Shown here piece by piece: positions 28,729-37,763 of a stretch of DNA of 64,000 nt. The notes beneath the pieces are model-generated. The model was given only the letters and a program-made list of their open reading frames with translations. It ran no database searches and was not told the DNA's origin. The translations under genes and the position numbers were made by a program. The stretch comes from Microbulbifer sp. VAAF005. GTDB taxonomy: Bacteria; Pseudomonadota; Gammaproteobacteria; Pseudomonadales; Cellvibrionaceae. How positions within the stretch are numbered: position 1 is the stretch's first letter; each line of letters starts with the position of its first letter. The stretch covers positions 124,001 through 188,000 of the forward strand of contig NZ_CP120233.1 of the NCBI RefSeq assembly GCF_030012985.1, given 5' to 3'.

Positions 28729-29511
28729 TTGGATATTGAATTAGAAGCAAAGAAAATTCGTTCCGAGCTAGAGAAATTTAGCCTTCCGGCAATTAAGTTG
28801 TTCCCAAAAGCGGAGAAAGCTGAACATATTTGGAGTACAAAGTTTGGCGGGAAACCATATTGGCCAAAGGGTAAGGCATATCCTGTGTCAGATGATGGTG
28901 CCAAGTTAATCCTTTTGGCTCAGCTGAACTTCGATGAGCTACCCAAATTGAGTCAATATCCTGAAAGTGGAATACTTCAATTTTTTATCGAGGATGATGA
29001 CGTTTACGGGATGGATTTTGACAGACCTACAGAAGAAGTAATTTCATCGCCTAGCGGCTATCGGGTCATATACCATCCTGAAATTGAAAAAAATGAATTG
29101 TATTTAGAGCAAGATCTTCCAGGAGCGAATGATGAACATTTCCTTCCCGCTTCTAGGGAGTATCGAATTGAATGTATCCTCGATAAAGAAATACCATCAC
29201 CTACTGACTATAGATATGAGATGTATGCGTCTGATCCTTTGGAGTATGAGGACGACCTTGCTGAATATGTGTACGAGAATTTTTCTGCTGAAGGCAGTAA
29301 AATAGGGGGTTATGCTAGTTTTGCACAAGAAGATCCACGTATTTCTGAGAAAAAAGATAATTGGCTTTTGTTATTTCAGATGGACTCTGAACTGGTGGGT
29401 GACAATCAAATAATGTGGGGTGATATGGGTGTAGGTAACTTCTTTATCGAAAGAGAAGCGCTAAAGAAAAAAGACTTTTCTAAAGTCTGGTATAACTGGG
29501 ACTGCTGCTGA
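28729..29511 (+). CDS. YwqG-like (DUF1963) protein
   Basis: 260 residues, full length for the family. Recognised from IWSTKFGGKPYWPKGKAYPV, LILLAQLNFDELP, GILQFFIEDDDVYGMDF, GGYASFAQEDPR and the closing WLLLFQMDSE with GVGNFFIE. YwqG proteins are cytosolic, of unknown biochemical function, and frequent in accessory islands, sometimes with toxin systems. TTG start supported by GGAGTAG upstream. Preceded by promoter-like repeat J3. Confidence 0.85.
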   Translation: MDIELEAKKIRSELEKFSLPAIKLFPKAEKAEHIWSTKFGGKPYWPKGKAYPVSDDGAKLILLAQLNFDELPKLSQYPESGILQFFIEDDDVYGMDFDRPTEEVISSPSGYRVIYHPEIEKNELYLEQDLPGANDEHFLPASREYRIECILDKEIPSPTDYRYEMYASDPLEYEDDLAEYVYENFSAEGSKIGGYASFAQEDPRISEKKDNWLLLFQMDSELVGDNQIMWGDMGVGNFFIEREALKKKDFSKVWYNWDCC

Positions 29512-29626
29512 TAGCTGAAATATATCAAGAATATTAAGGTGTCAATAGTGATGTACCTGATTTAGCTGTTAGCGATAAAGCGAAGCTTGGAGAATCTTTC
29601 TGGGTAGTAGAATTTAGGCTAAGTTG

Positions 29627-29647
29627 AGCGCGCTGGATATGCGCGCT
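29627..29647. terminator. GC-rich hairpin
   Basis: AGCGCGC / GCGCGCT around a 7-base loop, in a 460-base gap with no gene. TAGCTGTTAGCG just upstream (29557) is core-site-like, so this hairpin could belong to a cassette end. Confidence 0.45.
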
Positions 29648-29972
29648 TTGCACAATGAGTGAGCAGTATTTTACTGTCGATAGAGTGGGGCTGATAGTGA
29701 AGGTATAGTTGATTGCAAGATTTGCGAAACAGTATTGGAGGATTGGAATGGGTTGTGCTATTTATTTTCCGTTTCTTATAGAGCATGCTTCTAGATGTAC
29801 ATCTATATTTATAGGGCTCCAGCCTGGTTTGTTAAAAATTCTCCATGTTTATCAAAGCTAAAGATACTATACGCATGCTGCCAGGTTGATTGGTGGCGGC
29901 AATAATCTCGTTTCGGCCACAAAGAAAGCGGCCTCACCAAACTCACCATTGTTAGAATGCTGGAGGATATTA

Positions 29973-30377
29973 ATGTCAGGAACAGTAGATCTTGGGAAAC
30001 TATTAGATGATATGAATCCACAATTGTTTGAGAGTGAGTATGTATTTTGTCATGTCTCAGGTCAGCTATCTGATTATGTTCACTTGCAGCCACGTGCCAG
30101 TTTTATTGAACCAGAAGGCTTAACCCTGATTTTATTAAAAAGCATTGCTGAGAACGAAAATATCAGATTTGAAAGTACTTACAAACAGATAATGTTAACG
30201 GTACATTCAAGTTTAAATGCTGTTGGCTTGACCGCAGTAATACCAAATAAGCTTATGTCAAAAGGTATCAGTGCAAACGTAGTAGCTGCCTATTTTCATG
30301 ACCATATCTTTGTTCAATCAGAGAAAGCTAAAGCTGCATTATCTGCTCTGTATGAAATATCAGGAAAAAACAGCTAG
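29973..30377 (+). CDS. ACT-domain protein (DUF2241 type)
   Basis: 134 residues. Typical landmarks: LLDDMNPQLFESEYVFCHV at the start, EPEGLTLILLK in the middle, and TVHSSLNAVGLTAVIPNKL followed by AYFHDHIFVQ at the end. Members have a small ligand-binding ACT fold and usually sense amino acids. ATG 29973 is chosen because a strong GGAGG lies 7 bases upstream; GTTAGAA (29950) before it looks like a cassette core. The DUF711 gene follows after 41 bases and is likely co-transcribed. Confidence 0.85.
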   Translation: MSGTVDLGKLLDDMNPQLFESEYVFCHVSGQLSDYVHLQPRASFIEPEGLTLILLKSIAENENIRFESTYKQIMLTVHSSLNAVGLTAVIPNKLMSKGISANVVAAYFHDHIFVQSEKAKAALSALYEISGKNS

Positions 30378-30418
30378 CAGGATACCGTTAGGGGATGAGT
30401 TAACATTAAAATCTAAAG

Positions 30419-31696
30419 ATGGACTTTGGAAAAGCAATTTACCACCAAGGAAGAAGTGAAGACGTGAACTATAAAAGCAAAGAGTTATGCAGAATTAGAA
30501 CAGTTACAACTTTTATTAGTTTGGGGCGAGATAAAAATAGTTGGAAAAAAGAAATTGAGAAGGCATCATTTTTTTGTGCCAGCCTGTCAAAGGAGTTTCA
30601 TAATAATGGGTATATTGTTCAGTCGGTGAGGGTTGTCACTAATTCGTTTGGCGAATATTTAAATACTGATTCATATGAAACAGCAAGAGTTGACCTGCAG
30701 TATATAAGTAAATTATTGGAAGGGGCAAACAGGTCTGGGCTCCGAATTCGCTTTGCTATTGGTGAAGCAAAAACCAAAAATGAGATAAAATTACTCCCAG
30801 AGTTGATTAAAGATTTCGGTGATTTATGCAATGTCTGCGTGAATGTGAGCCTTGATGAGTTTGGGGTTCTTACCAATGATCTTATAGAAGAATCGGCTAA
30901 AACTGTGTTAAAGATTAGTCAAATCACGGAAAGAGGAGAGGGGAATTTCAATTTCACCGTTAACTTCAATTGTGAACCTCTTATCCCATACTTTCCTGCT
31001 AGCTATCATCGAAAAGAACTAGGTAATTGTTTTGTTATTGGTTTAGAGACCCCTGATTTACTTGTGAATGTGCTAAAACTTTACAGTCTAAGTGCATCTA
31101 CTAAGAGCCATAATGAGCGTTACAAAAACTACTTTCAAATTATGAGAAATGCGCTTCAATATCATATCTCAAGCATCAATGAAGTCATATTGAACTCACA
31201 GTCTAAACACAATTTTAGGTTCTCTGGCTTTGATAGTTCTGCAGCGCCTTCAAAAGATTGTTCAAGTATGGCTGAAGTCTATAAACAAATGGGTGTAGAA
31301 TATTTTGGTGCATCCGGAACAGTTGAAGCTTCGTCATTATTGACAAAAGTCTTCAAGTCTATAGAGGGAGTAGATTTAGTCGGGTTCTCTGGTCTTATGC
31401 TGGCATTAACTGAAGATACTGGCTTGGCTGAAGGGACTAAAAAGGACAATTTTGATATACGATCCCTTCTAACATTCAGTGCTGTTTGTGGCATCGGTTT
31501 GGATACGGTTCCCATTCCTGGCGATACTCCCATAGAAAAGATCTCTGCACTTATGAGAGATACCGGAACTATGGCCTATCGACTAAATAAACCATTAACT
31601 GTTCGCTTATTTCCAGTTCCAGGTCTTACAGCAGGTGATCAAACAGTTTTTGAAAGTGATGATTTATGCAATTGTACCGTGCTCTCAGTACCGTAA
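30419..31696 (+). CDS. DUF711 (UPF0210) family protein
   Basis: 425 residues. Family landmarks are RIRTVTTFI near the N-terminus, SGLMLA... ED near 326, and SAVCGIGLDTVPIPGDTP with RLFPVPG near the C-terminus. Biochemical function is unknown, but in many bacteria a UPF0210 gene is paired with a small ACT-domain gene, as here. It carries a somewhat divergent core (SGFDSSAAPS in place of the usual SxAPS start of the metal or ligand site). ATCTAAC 30 bases after the stop resembles a cassette end. Confidence 0.85.
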   Translation: MDFGKAIYHQGRSEDVNYKSKELCRIRTVTTFISLGRDKNSWKKEIEKASFFCASLSKEFHNNGYIVQSVRVVTNSFGEYLNTDSYETARVDLQYISKLLEGANRSGLRIRFAIGEAKTKNEIKLLPELIKDFGDLCNVCVNVSLDEFGVLTNDLIEESAKTVLKISQITERGEGNFNFTVNFNCEPLIPYFPASYHRKELGNCFVIGLETPDLLVNVLKLYSLSASTKSHNERYKNYFQIMRNALQYHISSINEVILNSQSKHNFRFSGFDSSAAPSKDCSSMAEVYKQMGVEYFGASGTVEASSLLTKVFKSIEGVDLVGFSGLMLALTEDTGLAEGTKKDNFDIRSLLTFSAVCGIGLDTVPIPGDTPIEKISALMRDTGTMAYRLNKPLTVRLFPVPGLTAGDQTVFESDDLCNCTVLSVP

Positions 31697-32009
31697 GTTC
31701 CAAATTATCAAAATAACCATCTAACTAAGCCGGTGGTGCCTATAATACACTTTAAGCAGCGGCAAGGTTGTATGCATACGTATGTAGCAATTTTAACTCC
31801 ATTGGATACTTCGCTAAGCTAGACAAACTACCAAGCAAGGCGAAGGATGGCAACAAAAGATGGTCCTACTCAGAAAAGCAAACGCTCTTTCTTGGGTGTA
31901 TTTCCTGTAGGATATAAATACAGGTGTGCTTAGTTAGAGTGTTTGTTTTTGAGGGGGGATATGAAGTAATTGCCGCATTTTTTCAAAAAATAGAGTTTAA
32001 CTTCTTTAA

Positions 32010-32320
32010 GGAAGGATTTGTTAGTCTCTCTTTCATTGGAGAATCTGCCTTCAATGTCTTCCAGTTTTTATTCCTCTTCTTTTAAGTGCGTAAGTAGATC
32101 TCTTCGTATCGTATGGGGAAGTAGATTAAAGACATGGAAATAAGACCTTACTAGATTTATTTCCGTTTTTAGTGGTGATAGTGGGACACTTGTTCCACTT
32201 GCTGGGCTTCCATAAATCTGAATTTTTGCACTTGTCTGATTGTTTCCTATTGATGTTCAGACTGAGAGCGGCATTCTTTGAGGTAAAAATTGAAAGATGA
32301 TGCTTGTTGGGAGGATGCTT
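32010..32320 (-). pseudogene. csrA remnant R6 with both flanks
   Basis: DNA-level match along the whole module: ATTGGAGAATC (3' hairpin), GTAGATCTCTTCGTATCGTATGG (csrA end), TGGGACACTTGTTCCACTTG (csrA RIGTN region) and GTTTCCTATTGATGTTCAGAC (csrA start and leader). Translation in pieces gives SGTSVP. Strongly decayed by point mutation. The rest of 31697-32486 has no gene. Confidence 0.6.
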
Positions 32321-32486
32321 AAGCTTTTATTTGCAGTAATTGATCATTTTTAGAAAATTGTGTGAAAACACATAGATCTAAAAATAAATTATGGCAGACT
32401 TAAATGAAGCTCTCTTGTGCCGGTATGGCGGACAATCATATAGTGGTCGGTTGTTATATTAAACGATTAGATTAAAAGGAATAAAA

Positions 32487-33410
32487 ATGTACGTTTTTAA
32501 TACATTTAAACAGCGGGTAAATGTAGCGAACAGTAGATTTACTGAGGCGCGTTCTTCTTTGAGATCTTTGTACACGGTGCTACGCAATGCAGACCCCGGG
32601 CAAGCCTCTGTAGCCGATATTTTAGGTGCCATTCGTCCAATGTCGGCAAGGAAAAAGTTAAAATATAGAAATGCACTTAACTATCTGCTCACACATCTTG
32701 GTGGTGAAATTCAACCACAAAATTTCAGCTGGATGAGCCCAGGTATTGGAGGTATGTCGAAATTCAACAGCAATCCAGATCTAGATAAGGCAGGTCTCTG
32801 GCTTTATAAAAATGATGTTCGAACAGTCATAACTATTGAAAGTAATGGGGCAGCTGCCACGAAAGCTGCAACCTCTGGAACCTTCCCAGATTTTAAATGG
32901 TTTAGCTGTTTTCTAGCGGATTGGCATGCCCCTTCTGTTAAACAGTTGGTACGTTACTGCGAGGCTGTCCATGAGCGTAGCGCTTATGGATCTGTTGCCA
33001 CCCACTGTTGGGGCGGGACCGGGCGTACAGGATGTTTTCTGGCGGCTTGGTCGTTATTTACTGGTTCTTCAAGGTCTGCTCAAGAAGCCCTGGGAAAGGT
33101 CCGCAGGCAATACAACACACACTCAGTAGAAATGAAAGCTCAGTACAACACTCTCGCAAGATTCTCAGATCATCTGGGTTATGTAGCATCAAAGACCTAT
33201 GATGACAATACATTGGACCACGCAGGTGGACACTGGCACCCGGGCAAACAGGACTTTGGCATTGCCCAAGATCCAGGGCATGCCGGTTCTGGTGGTGGTA
33301 CAGGGGATGCCGTTTTCAAAAAATTGGTTGGTCAACACGGCGTTGCGAATAGTAAAAGCCCTTATGTTACTGAATCACCCACTGCACATGTGCAAGTGGT
33401 AAGGGCATGA
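32487..33410 (+). CDS. Tyrosine/dual-specificity phosphatase-like protein
   Basis: 307 residues. The phosphatase signature HCWGGTGRTG (Cys-174, Arg-180; C-x5-R-T) is intact, with a candidate general acid Asp in LADWHAPS about 30 residues before, as in DSP/PTP enzymes. Predicted to hydrolyse phosphotyrosine or another phosphate ester. The first 90 residues are helical and basic; the last 70 are Gly/His-rich (HAGGHWHPGK, GHAGSGGGTGD), which is unusual and could be a secretion or toxin-linked tail. ATG with AAAAGGA upstream; an intrinsic terminator follows, so it is monocistronic. Confidence 0.8.
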   Translation: MYVFNTFKQRVNVANSRFTEARSSLRSLYTVLRNADPGQASVADILGAIRPMSARKKLKYRNALNYLLTHLGGEIQPQNFSWMSPGIGGMSKFNSNPDLDKAGLWLYKNDVRTVITIESNGAAATKAATSGTFPDFKWFSCFLADWHAPSVKQLVRYCEAVHERSAYGSVATHCWGGTGRTGCFLAAWSLFTGSSRSAQEALGKVRRQYNTHSVEMKAQYNTLARFSDHLGYVASKTYDDNTLDHAGGHWHPGKQDFGIAQDPGHAGSGGGTGDAVFKKLVGQHGVANSKSPYVTESPTAHVQVVRA

Positions 33411-33427
33411 ATGAGATATGAAATAAC

Positions 33428-33455
33428 AGAGCTCAACCCCGTTGGGCTCTTTTTT
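33428..33455 (+). terminator. Intrinsic terminator after the phosphatase gene
   Basis: AGAGCTCAAC / GTTGGGCTCT stem (one wobble) followed by six T. Confidence 0.9.
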
Positions 33456-33539
33456 ATTATGTATCTTGCGGCTTAATAATGCCTGGTTTCTACGGAGAGG
33501 TTTGGCACGGTCTTTCATTCTCACAGAACCTGTTAGCAA

Positions 33540-33640
33540 CATACTCTACGACCTACTCCTTGTTCATTTTCAGTGGATACATAGATTTCTGTGCGGTGGA
33601 AGGAGGGTGATATAGTGCTTCAAGCTATGGTTATGGGAAA
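33540..33640 (-). pseudogene. csrA remnant R7 (3' end only)
   Basis: Minus-strand translation gives FHRTEIYVSTENEQ, matching [13 protein letters not shown] of csrA, with TTGTTCATTTTCAGTGGATAC matching the DNA after the intact gene at 56744. The 5' two-thirds are not recognisable. Confidence 0.6.
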
Positions 33641-33867
33641 CTTGCGAATTAGGATGGAGTAGGGGGGAATTAAATATGAAATAAACCCTTCTATAAATTG
33701 CCAAGAGATATAAATTAAGTCAGTTTTTCTATGAAATTTTCTGGAAATAAGTAGAGTATGGATGGGGGAGAGCTATAAAGACTTTGCTGTATTATTTATA
33801 TTGAGCGTTCGTACTATCTAAAGGTGGAGTGTGAACTTTTATATATTTGTATATGGTTGAGTTAACC

Positions 33868-33925
33868 AGCTTCCGAATCATTGAGAAACGTGATATAGGT
33901 ACCAACTTTGAATCAACCGTTATAC
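33868..33925 (+). promoter_or_regulatory. Promoter-like junction repeat J4
   Basis: GCTTCCGAATCATTGAGAAA then CGTGATATAGG and TTTGAATCAACCGTTATAC. The -10-like TATAGG and the -35-like element are less good than in J3. Ends 20 bases before the lipoprotein gene. Confidence 0.5.
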
Positions 33926-33945
33926 TTGAATTAGAGAATACAATA

Positions 33946-34503
33946 ATGAAAAAAATAGTGTTGATGGCTGTAACGTTTTTGGCTATTTCTGGATGTAAAA
34001 CTACGTCTGTGAGAAATGATGCAGATACAGGATTCCAGGTGGCACACTCAGAATACTTAGGGAAGAAGCTATACGATGCAGTGCTTTCAGAAGATGGAAG
34101 CTCACCCTATACAAGCAGAGAGCAGGATATCTTAGAAATGTCTAAAGACCTTGTATGTAAGGGGAGGTACAAAGCTGTATCGGTAGTGGATGAAAAGTTT
34201 GAAACTGAAAATATATATCTCCTATTAAGCCCTGAGAATGATTCTGGTATTCAATTTGGCCGTCATCTGAAGTTCAGACTCAGGTTAGGTAGTAATGATA
34301 TTGTGGATGTATCTCCATCAACAAAGACCTGTCTATTGGTTCCGGCTGAGGGGGATGGTATCCCGTTCTCTACTCACTTGATCTCAAATGTACCAACTGA
34401 ATTTCATGTATTTTTGAGTCTGTATCATGAGAAGAAAATTTATGTAAGCACTTCTGCTGGCCTTTGGAGCGTAGACGCGGGTAAGGTCACCTTGATGGAG
34501 TAA
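33946..34503 (+). CDS. Lipoprotein, unknown function
   Basis: 185 residues. Lipoprotein signal MKKIVLMAVTFLAISGC with lipobox ISGC. The mature domain has no family that I recognise. ATG 33946 is preferred over an in-frame upstream ATG at 33847 because the upstream part is translated repeat J4, and the signal peptide starts here. Weak AGAG ribosome site. Confidence 0.7.
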   Translation: MKKIVLMAVTFLAISGCKTTSVRNDADTGFQVAHSEYLGKKLYDAVLSEDGSSPYTSREQDILEMSKDLVCKGRYKAVSVVDEKFETENIYLLLSPENDSGIQFGRHLKFRLRLGSNDIVDVSPSTKTCLLVPAEGDGIPFSTHLISNVPTEFHVFLSLYHEKKIYVSTSAGLWSVDAGKVTLME

Positions 34504-34632
34504 ATACATAGCAATGAGTACGAGTCGGTACCTAAAGCTACTTATATTTATACACGAGACTGCTTATTTCGATGTGGCCCTCTAATAGGAATCGGGGTAT
34601 ATAAGCCCAGTATATGAGCTATTAGGAGTAGT

Positions 34633-34773
34633 ATGAAAAAAAGAAATTTATATCTCGTATTTGCTTCAATTCTCTGTTTTGCTGTGATAGTAGAAATTTT
34701 GAGTAGGACCAGTGGGGTCTGTCTGGGCATTTTGGTAGAGGAAATACCTGATCATGAAAAAGTTAACCATTAA
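34633..34773 (+). CDS. 46-residue small membrane protein
   Basis: ATG with TTAGGAGTAGT directly upstream (strong site). One hydrophobic segment, LYLVFASILCFAVIVEIL, after a lysine-rich start, then a short polar tail. Its last 20 bases overlap the next gene in another frame, so the two are probably translated together. Function unknown. Confidence 0.5.
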   Translation: MKKRNLYLVFASILCFAVIVEILSRTSGVCLGILVEEIPDHEKVNH

Positions 34774-34975
34774 AAGCTTGCCTTTTACGATAGGAATATT
34801 TTTCACAGTGGCATTTGTCTTCTTACTTCATGAGTTCATCCGGGGATTTGACTATGAGGATGTGGAATACACAATGGAGATGCTGCCTTATTTAGGAATG
34901 TCATTTGCTTGTGCTTTAGTAGGTATTCCGTCAGTTATCTATGGTATTAATCGTTTATCTGATGGGGCTTCTTAA
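34754..34975 (+). CDS. 73-residue membrane protein
   Basis: Two hydrophobic segments (FTIGIFFTVAFVFLLHEFI and YLGMSFACALVGIPSVIYGI) separated by an acidic loop with DYEDVEYTMEM. Starts inside the upstream small gene (20-base overlap), with GTAGAGGA further upstream. No family recognised. Confidence 0.55.
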   Translation: MKKLTIKSLPFTIGIFFTVAFVFLLHEFIRGFDYEDVEYTMEMLPYLGMSFACALVGIPSVIYGINRLSDGAS

Positions 34976-35118
34976 AAAGTATTTATGGGTGTTTGTAAAG
35001 CTGGTGGACATTACTTACACCCGATATAGGTTGTTTTTCATTGTGTTCAGAGTGTGATCGTCTTTCTAGATCATGGGGTGAGTATGATTTATTGGATTTG
35101 GCTGCGTCGACTGAACGC

Positions 35119-35358
35119 TTAGGGCACGACGAAAATAGAGTTTAATTCAAGTATTTCCGTAGTTTCTATTAGCGCCCATTCGGGTTTAAGGGGTTGCAGT
35201 TGTCTAATAGAAGATTTGGTTATTAGTGACACAAAAGAGTGGTCTAGCAGTTCCATATAGATATGGAATTCTTTCTGGTTGGCATAGATGCCGACATTGA
35301 TCTCCTGAGGCTTCATAAGATAAGCTGTATTTGCCTCGCTATTCAGGCATAGGCCCAA
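35119..35358 (-). CDS. Possible minus-strand hypothetical gene
   Basis: 79 residues, reading like genuine protein (QEINVGIYANQKEFHIYMEL, EWALIETTEILELNSIFVV) but with no clear ribosome site and no similarity I know. It may be a remnant; it sits in a gap (34976-35508) that otherwise has no features. Confidence 0.3.
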   Translation of the reverse strand: MGLCLNSEANTAYLMKPQEINVGIYANQKEFHIYMELLDHSFVSLITKSSIRQLQPLKPEWALIETTEILELNSIFVVP

Positions 35359-35508
35359 TTAGTTACTCGAGTTATGCGTAGTCAGTGTCTATCACACTTA
35401 TACTTGTTCGCTGACTTTATAAATCGGTACTGAATTCAATTTCGGGACATAAGGGTATATTTGGACTTATACCGCACAAAGGATTCGGCTCTTCGCGAGA
35501 ATCAACCA

Positions 35509-36108
35509 ATGAGAAAATTAGCCATATTGATATTTCAAACGCTTGACGGTGTAATGCAAGCTCCGAGTGTACCTGAGGAAGATTTTTCAGGTGGCTTTAG
35601 TCATGGAGGTTGGGCTAAAGATTGTTGGGATGAAGTCATGGAGCAAGTGGGAAAGGAAGCAATGGCAGAACCGTATGATCTGCTATTAGGGCGCAATACA
35701 TACAACTTGTTTGCCTCAAATTTCTCGAATGCGGAACCTGGCAATCCAATCACAGATAAACTTAATCAGGCAAAAAAATACGTTGTGACATCAGGCACTG
35801 ATGATCTCATGTGGAATAATTCATTCAAGCTCAGGAGCTCGAATGCGGCTTTAGAAGTCGGCAAAGTTAAAGAAATGGAAGGGCCGCTGTTGCAGCTTCA
35901 TGGAAGTTGGCAATTGGTACAGTCACTTCTAAAGCATAGTTTGGTAGATGAGCTTAGACTGTGGACGTTTCCCGTAGTTGTTGGAGAAGGAAAACGTTTG
36001 TTTGAAAATGGCAAGATCTCATCAAAATACAAACTCATTAAATTTTCGGCATGTCCTTCAGGAGCCTTCATGCACTTCTATCAACTATTAGATGGCAAGG
36101 CCGTATAA
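35509..36108 (+). CDS. Dihydrofolate reductase / RibD C-terminal family protein
   Basis: 199 residues. DHFR-fold landmarks are KLAILIFQTLDGVMQAP at the start, YDLLLGRNTYNLFAS, AKKYVVTS and LLQLHGSWQLVQSLL, and LRLWTFPVVVGEGKRLF. Members of this group are NADPH-dependent reductases of unknown substrate, distinct from true FolA. ATG 35509 begins exactly at the domain; the upstream 16 codons look untranslated. Common cassette-type gene. Confidence 0.85.
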   Translation: MRKLAILIFQTLDGVMQAPSVPEEDFSGGFSHGGWAKDCWDEVMEQVGKEAMAEPYDLLLGRNTYNLFASNFSNAEPGNPITDKLNQAKKYVVTSGTDDLMWNNSFKLRSSNAALEVGKVKEMEGPLLQLHGSWQLVQSLLKHSLVDELRLWTFPVVVGEGKRLFENGKISSKYKLIKFSACPSGAFMHFYQLLDGKAV

Positions 36109-36180
36109 GGTAGCTTTTAGACAAATAAATTGCTCTCGAAGCGGCTCTTATCAGGCTGTTAGGATGAGGTGCAAGTTTTT

Positions 36181-36494
36181 ATGAAGCAAGAACATATTTT
36201 GGTATTTTCACTATCTGTATTGGCTTCTTTCAACCTTTACGCAACATAGGGTGTATACGTTCTGACTACTCTAATAGGGTTCAAAAGGGAATCCAATGCA
36301 TCTTAATTTGGTTATTTCCATTAGTTGGCGGCCTAATTACTGTATGCTTTGTTGAGCCAATGGATACAAGCTCAAATTATAGAAGACCTGATGCAGCCCC
36401 TGGTCAAGATTCAACCCTGCCACTGAGGGATGTATGGATTGAGTTTATACCATTGAACTCAAATATGGTACTGAAGCAGAGTCTTCCCAATTAG
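36181..36494 (+). pseudogene. Frameshifted small membrane protein gene
   Basis: Starts with ATG 36181 and a hydrophobic helix (ILVFSLSVLASFNLYAT) that meets a stop. After a frameshift near 36245 the sequence continues YSNRVQKGIQCILIWLFPLVGGLITVCFV, a second helix of a common small-membrane-protein pattern (QkilIwLiPliGaiiv), and runs to TAG 36492. GTTAGGA at 36160 precedes it. One indel inactivates it. Confidence 0.6.
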
Positions 36495-36536
36495 GCGATC
36501 TACAGAATTCTCCAGTCCTTTAAGTTGTTAGCTCTA

Positions 36537-36641
36537 ATGAAGAAACTCATACTAATTACGCTACTTACGCCACTCATAGCTTGGCCGGAGAAGAGAGTTA
36601 AGTTTCTATGCGTGTCAATAGATGGATGTTGGTTGCCTTAG
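36537..36641 (+). pseudogene. Truncated secreted-protein remnant
   Basis: 34 codons: a signal-peptide-like start MKKLILITLLTPLIAW and then a stop. GTTAGCT (36527) lies just before it, the same core-like motif found upstream of other genes. Probably the 5' end of a lost gene. Nothing follows until 36827. Confidence 0.4.
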
Positions 36642-36826
36642 TATGAAAATTTCTATTGAGTAGCTTAGCTAGCGTAAAATTAATGTTGCTAGGGCAAGAG
36701 TATATACCTGGCTGTATACAACACTTTCAAACCCCAATGGTAAAAACTCATAACAATCAATAGAAAATTATCCAAAAAACGTGAACTGCCGGGTTACACC
36801 ATGCTTCGCTCACCCGTATATATAAG

Positions 36827-37171
36827 ATGTCAAAAATTATGAAGAGTATTTCAATACTATTACTATTAGCTTCACTTGACAGTTTGGCGGCTGAATCGAT
36901 CAGTGGTGCATTGAGTATCTTACTAGAAACTGGTGAAACGAGTAGTTTTGTTCATGTCGGTAACAATATAAGATCTAAACTTTCTGCACGGCGAAGAGTT
37001 TTCTCTTTGTGTACTATTCGGGTAGTGCTTGGTGATGCCCAGCCACCTATTGGCGATGGTACTGCGACAAATCATGCTTACATATCTTGCCCAGGCTATA
37101 GGGATCTTGGTGTACGCCTAAAAGCCGATCAAGAAGGTAAGCATCATATTGTTGGCTATTGGTCCATGTAA
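36827..37171 (+). CDS. Secreted hypothetical protein
   Basis: 114 residues with signal peptide IMKSISILLLLASLDSLAA. The mature part of about 90 residues has two Cys (LCTIRV, ISCPGY) which could form a disulfide. No family recognised. A start at the internal Met codon 36839 is equally possible. Composition matches neighbouring cassette-type genes. Confidence 0.5.
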   Translation: MSKIMKSISILLLLASLDSLAAESISGALSILLETGETSSFVHVGNNIRSKLSARRRVFSLCTIRVVLGDAQPPIGDGTATNHAYISCPGYRDLGVRLKADQEGKHHIVGYWSM

Positions 37172-37219
37172 ATATTAATAAATGGTTGTTATCAAACCTT
37201 CCGCCTAGGCGAATCTATC

Positions 37220-37410
37220 CGTGACGCCTCCCATAGCCTATTTTTTGTTCACTATAGTCGCGAATAGATCTCTTCAAGGTTGGTAGAGGGGCTTGGTGGA
37301 GGTGAATGCCTTTTGGTTACGCAGCTGTTCTTCACTTTTAGTGTGCCAAATGAAGCAGTAGTACAAGTTTTTAGGCTTTGGTCGGTATAGCATATACAGG
37401 ATCAATATGA
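37220..37410 (-). pseudogene. csrA remnant R8
   Basis: Minus-strand translation gives VTKRHSPPPSPSTNLEEIYSRL, aligning with [43 protein letters not shown] matches the conserved DNA at the end of csrA. The rest of 37172-37763 carries no convincing gene; a minus-strand 76-residue frame (37423-37653) has no support. Confidence 0.65.
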
Positions 37411-37763
37411 TTTTATCTAGCGCTACTCAAACCACGAGTGGGTAATTCTTGGCGGAAAGTTGTAGCAGGTGTTCTTGTTGAGCAAGCGTTCTATTTGACG
37501 GGTGTCCAGGGCTACTATACGTATACTCACAACTCTGGCAGTATAGATATGGCCAAGTAGTATTTTGTTAGCTGGGAGAAATTCTGGTAAGAGCCAAGTC
37601 GTGCAATTGAAAGGAAGTACTTTGTGGAAGCAGATAAAGCCACCTTGGAGCACTAAGGCTTTAACAGGTTCAAATACTCGGCTTATAGCCTGGTTACTAA
37701 CCCCTGAACACTGACAGACTACGCGCCTACAGATGTCAAGCTAATTTAGAGAACATATTTAAA

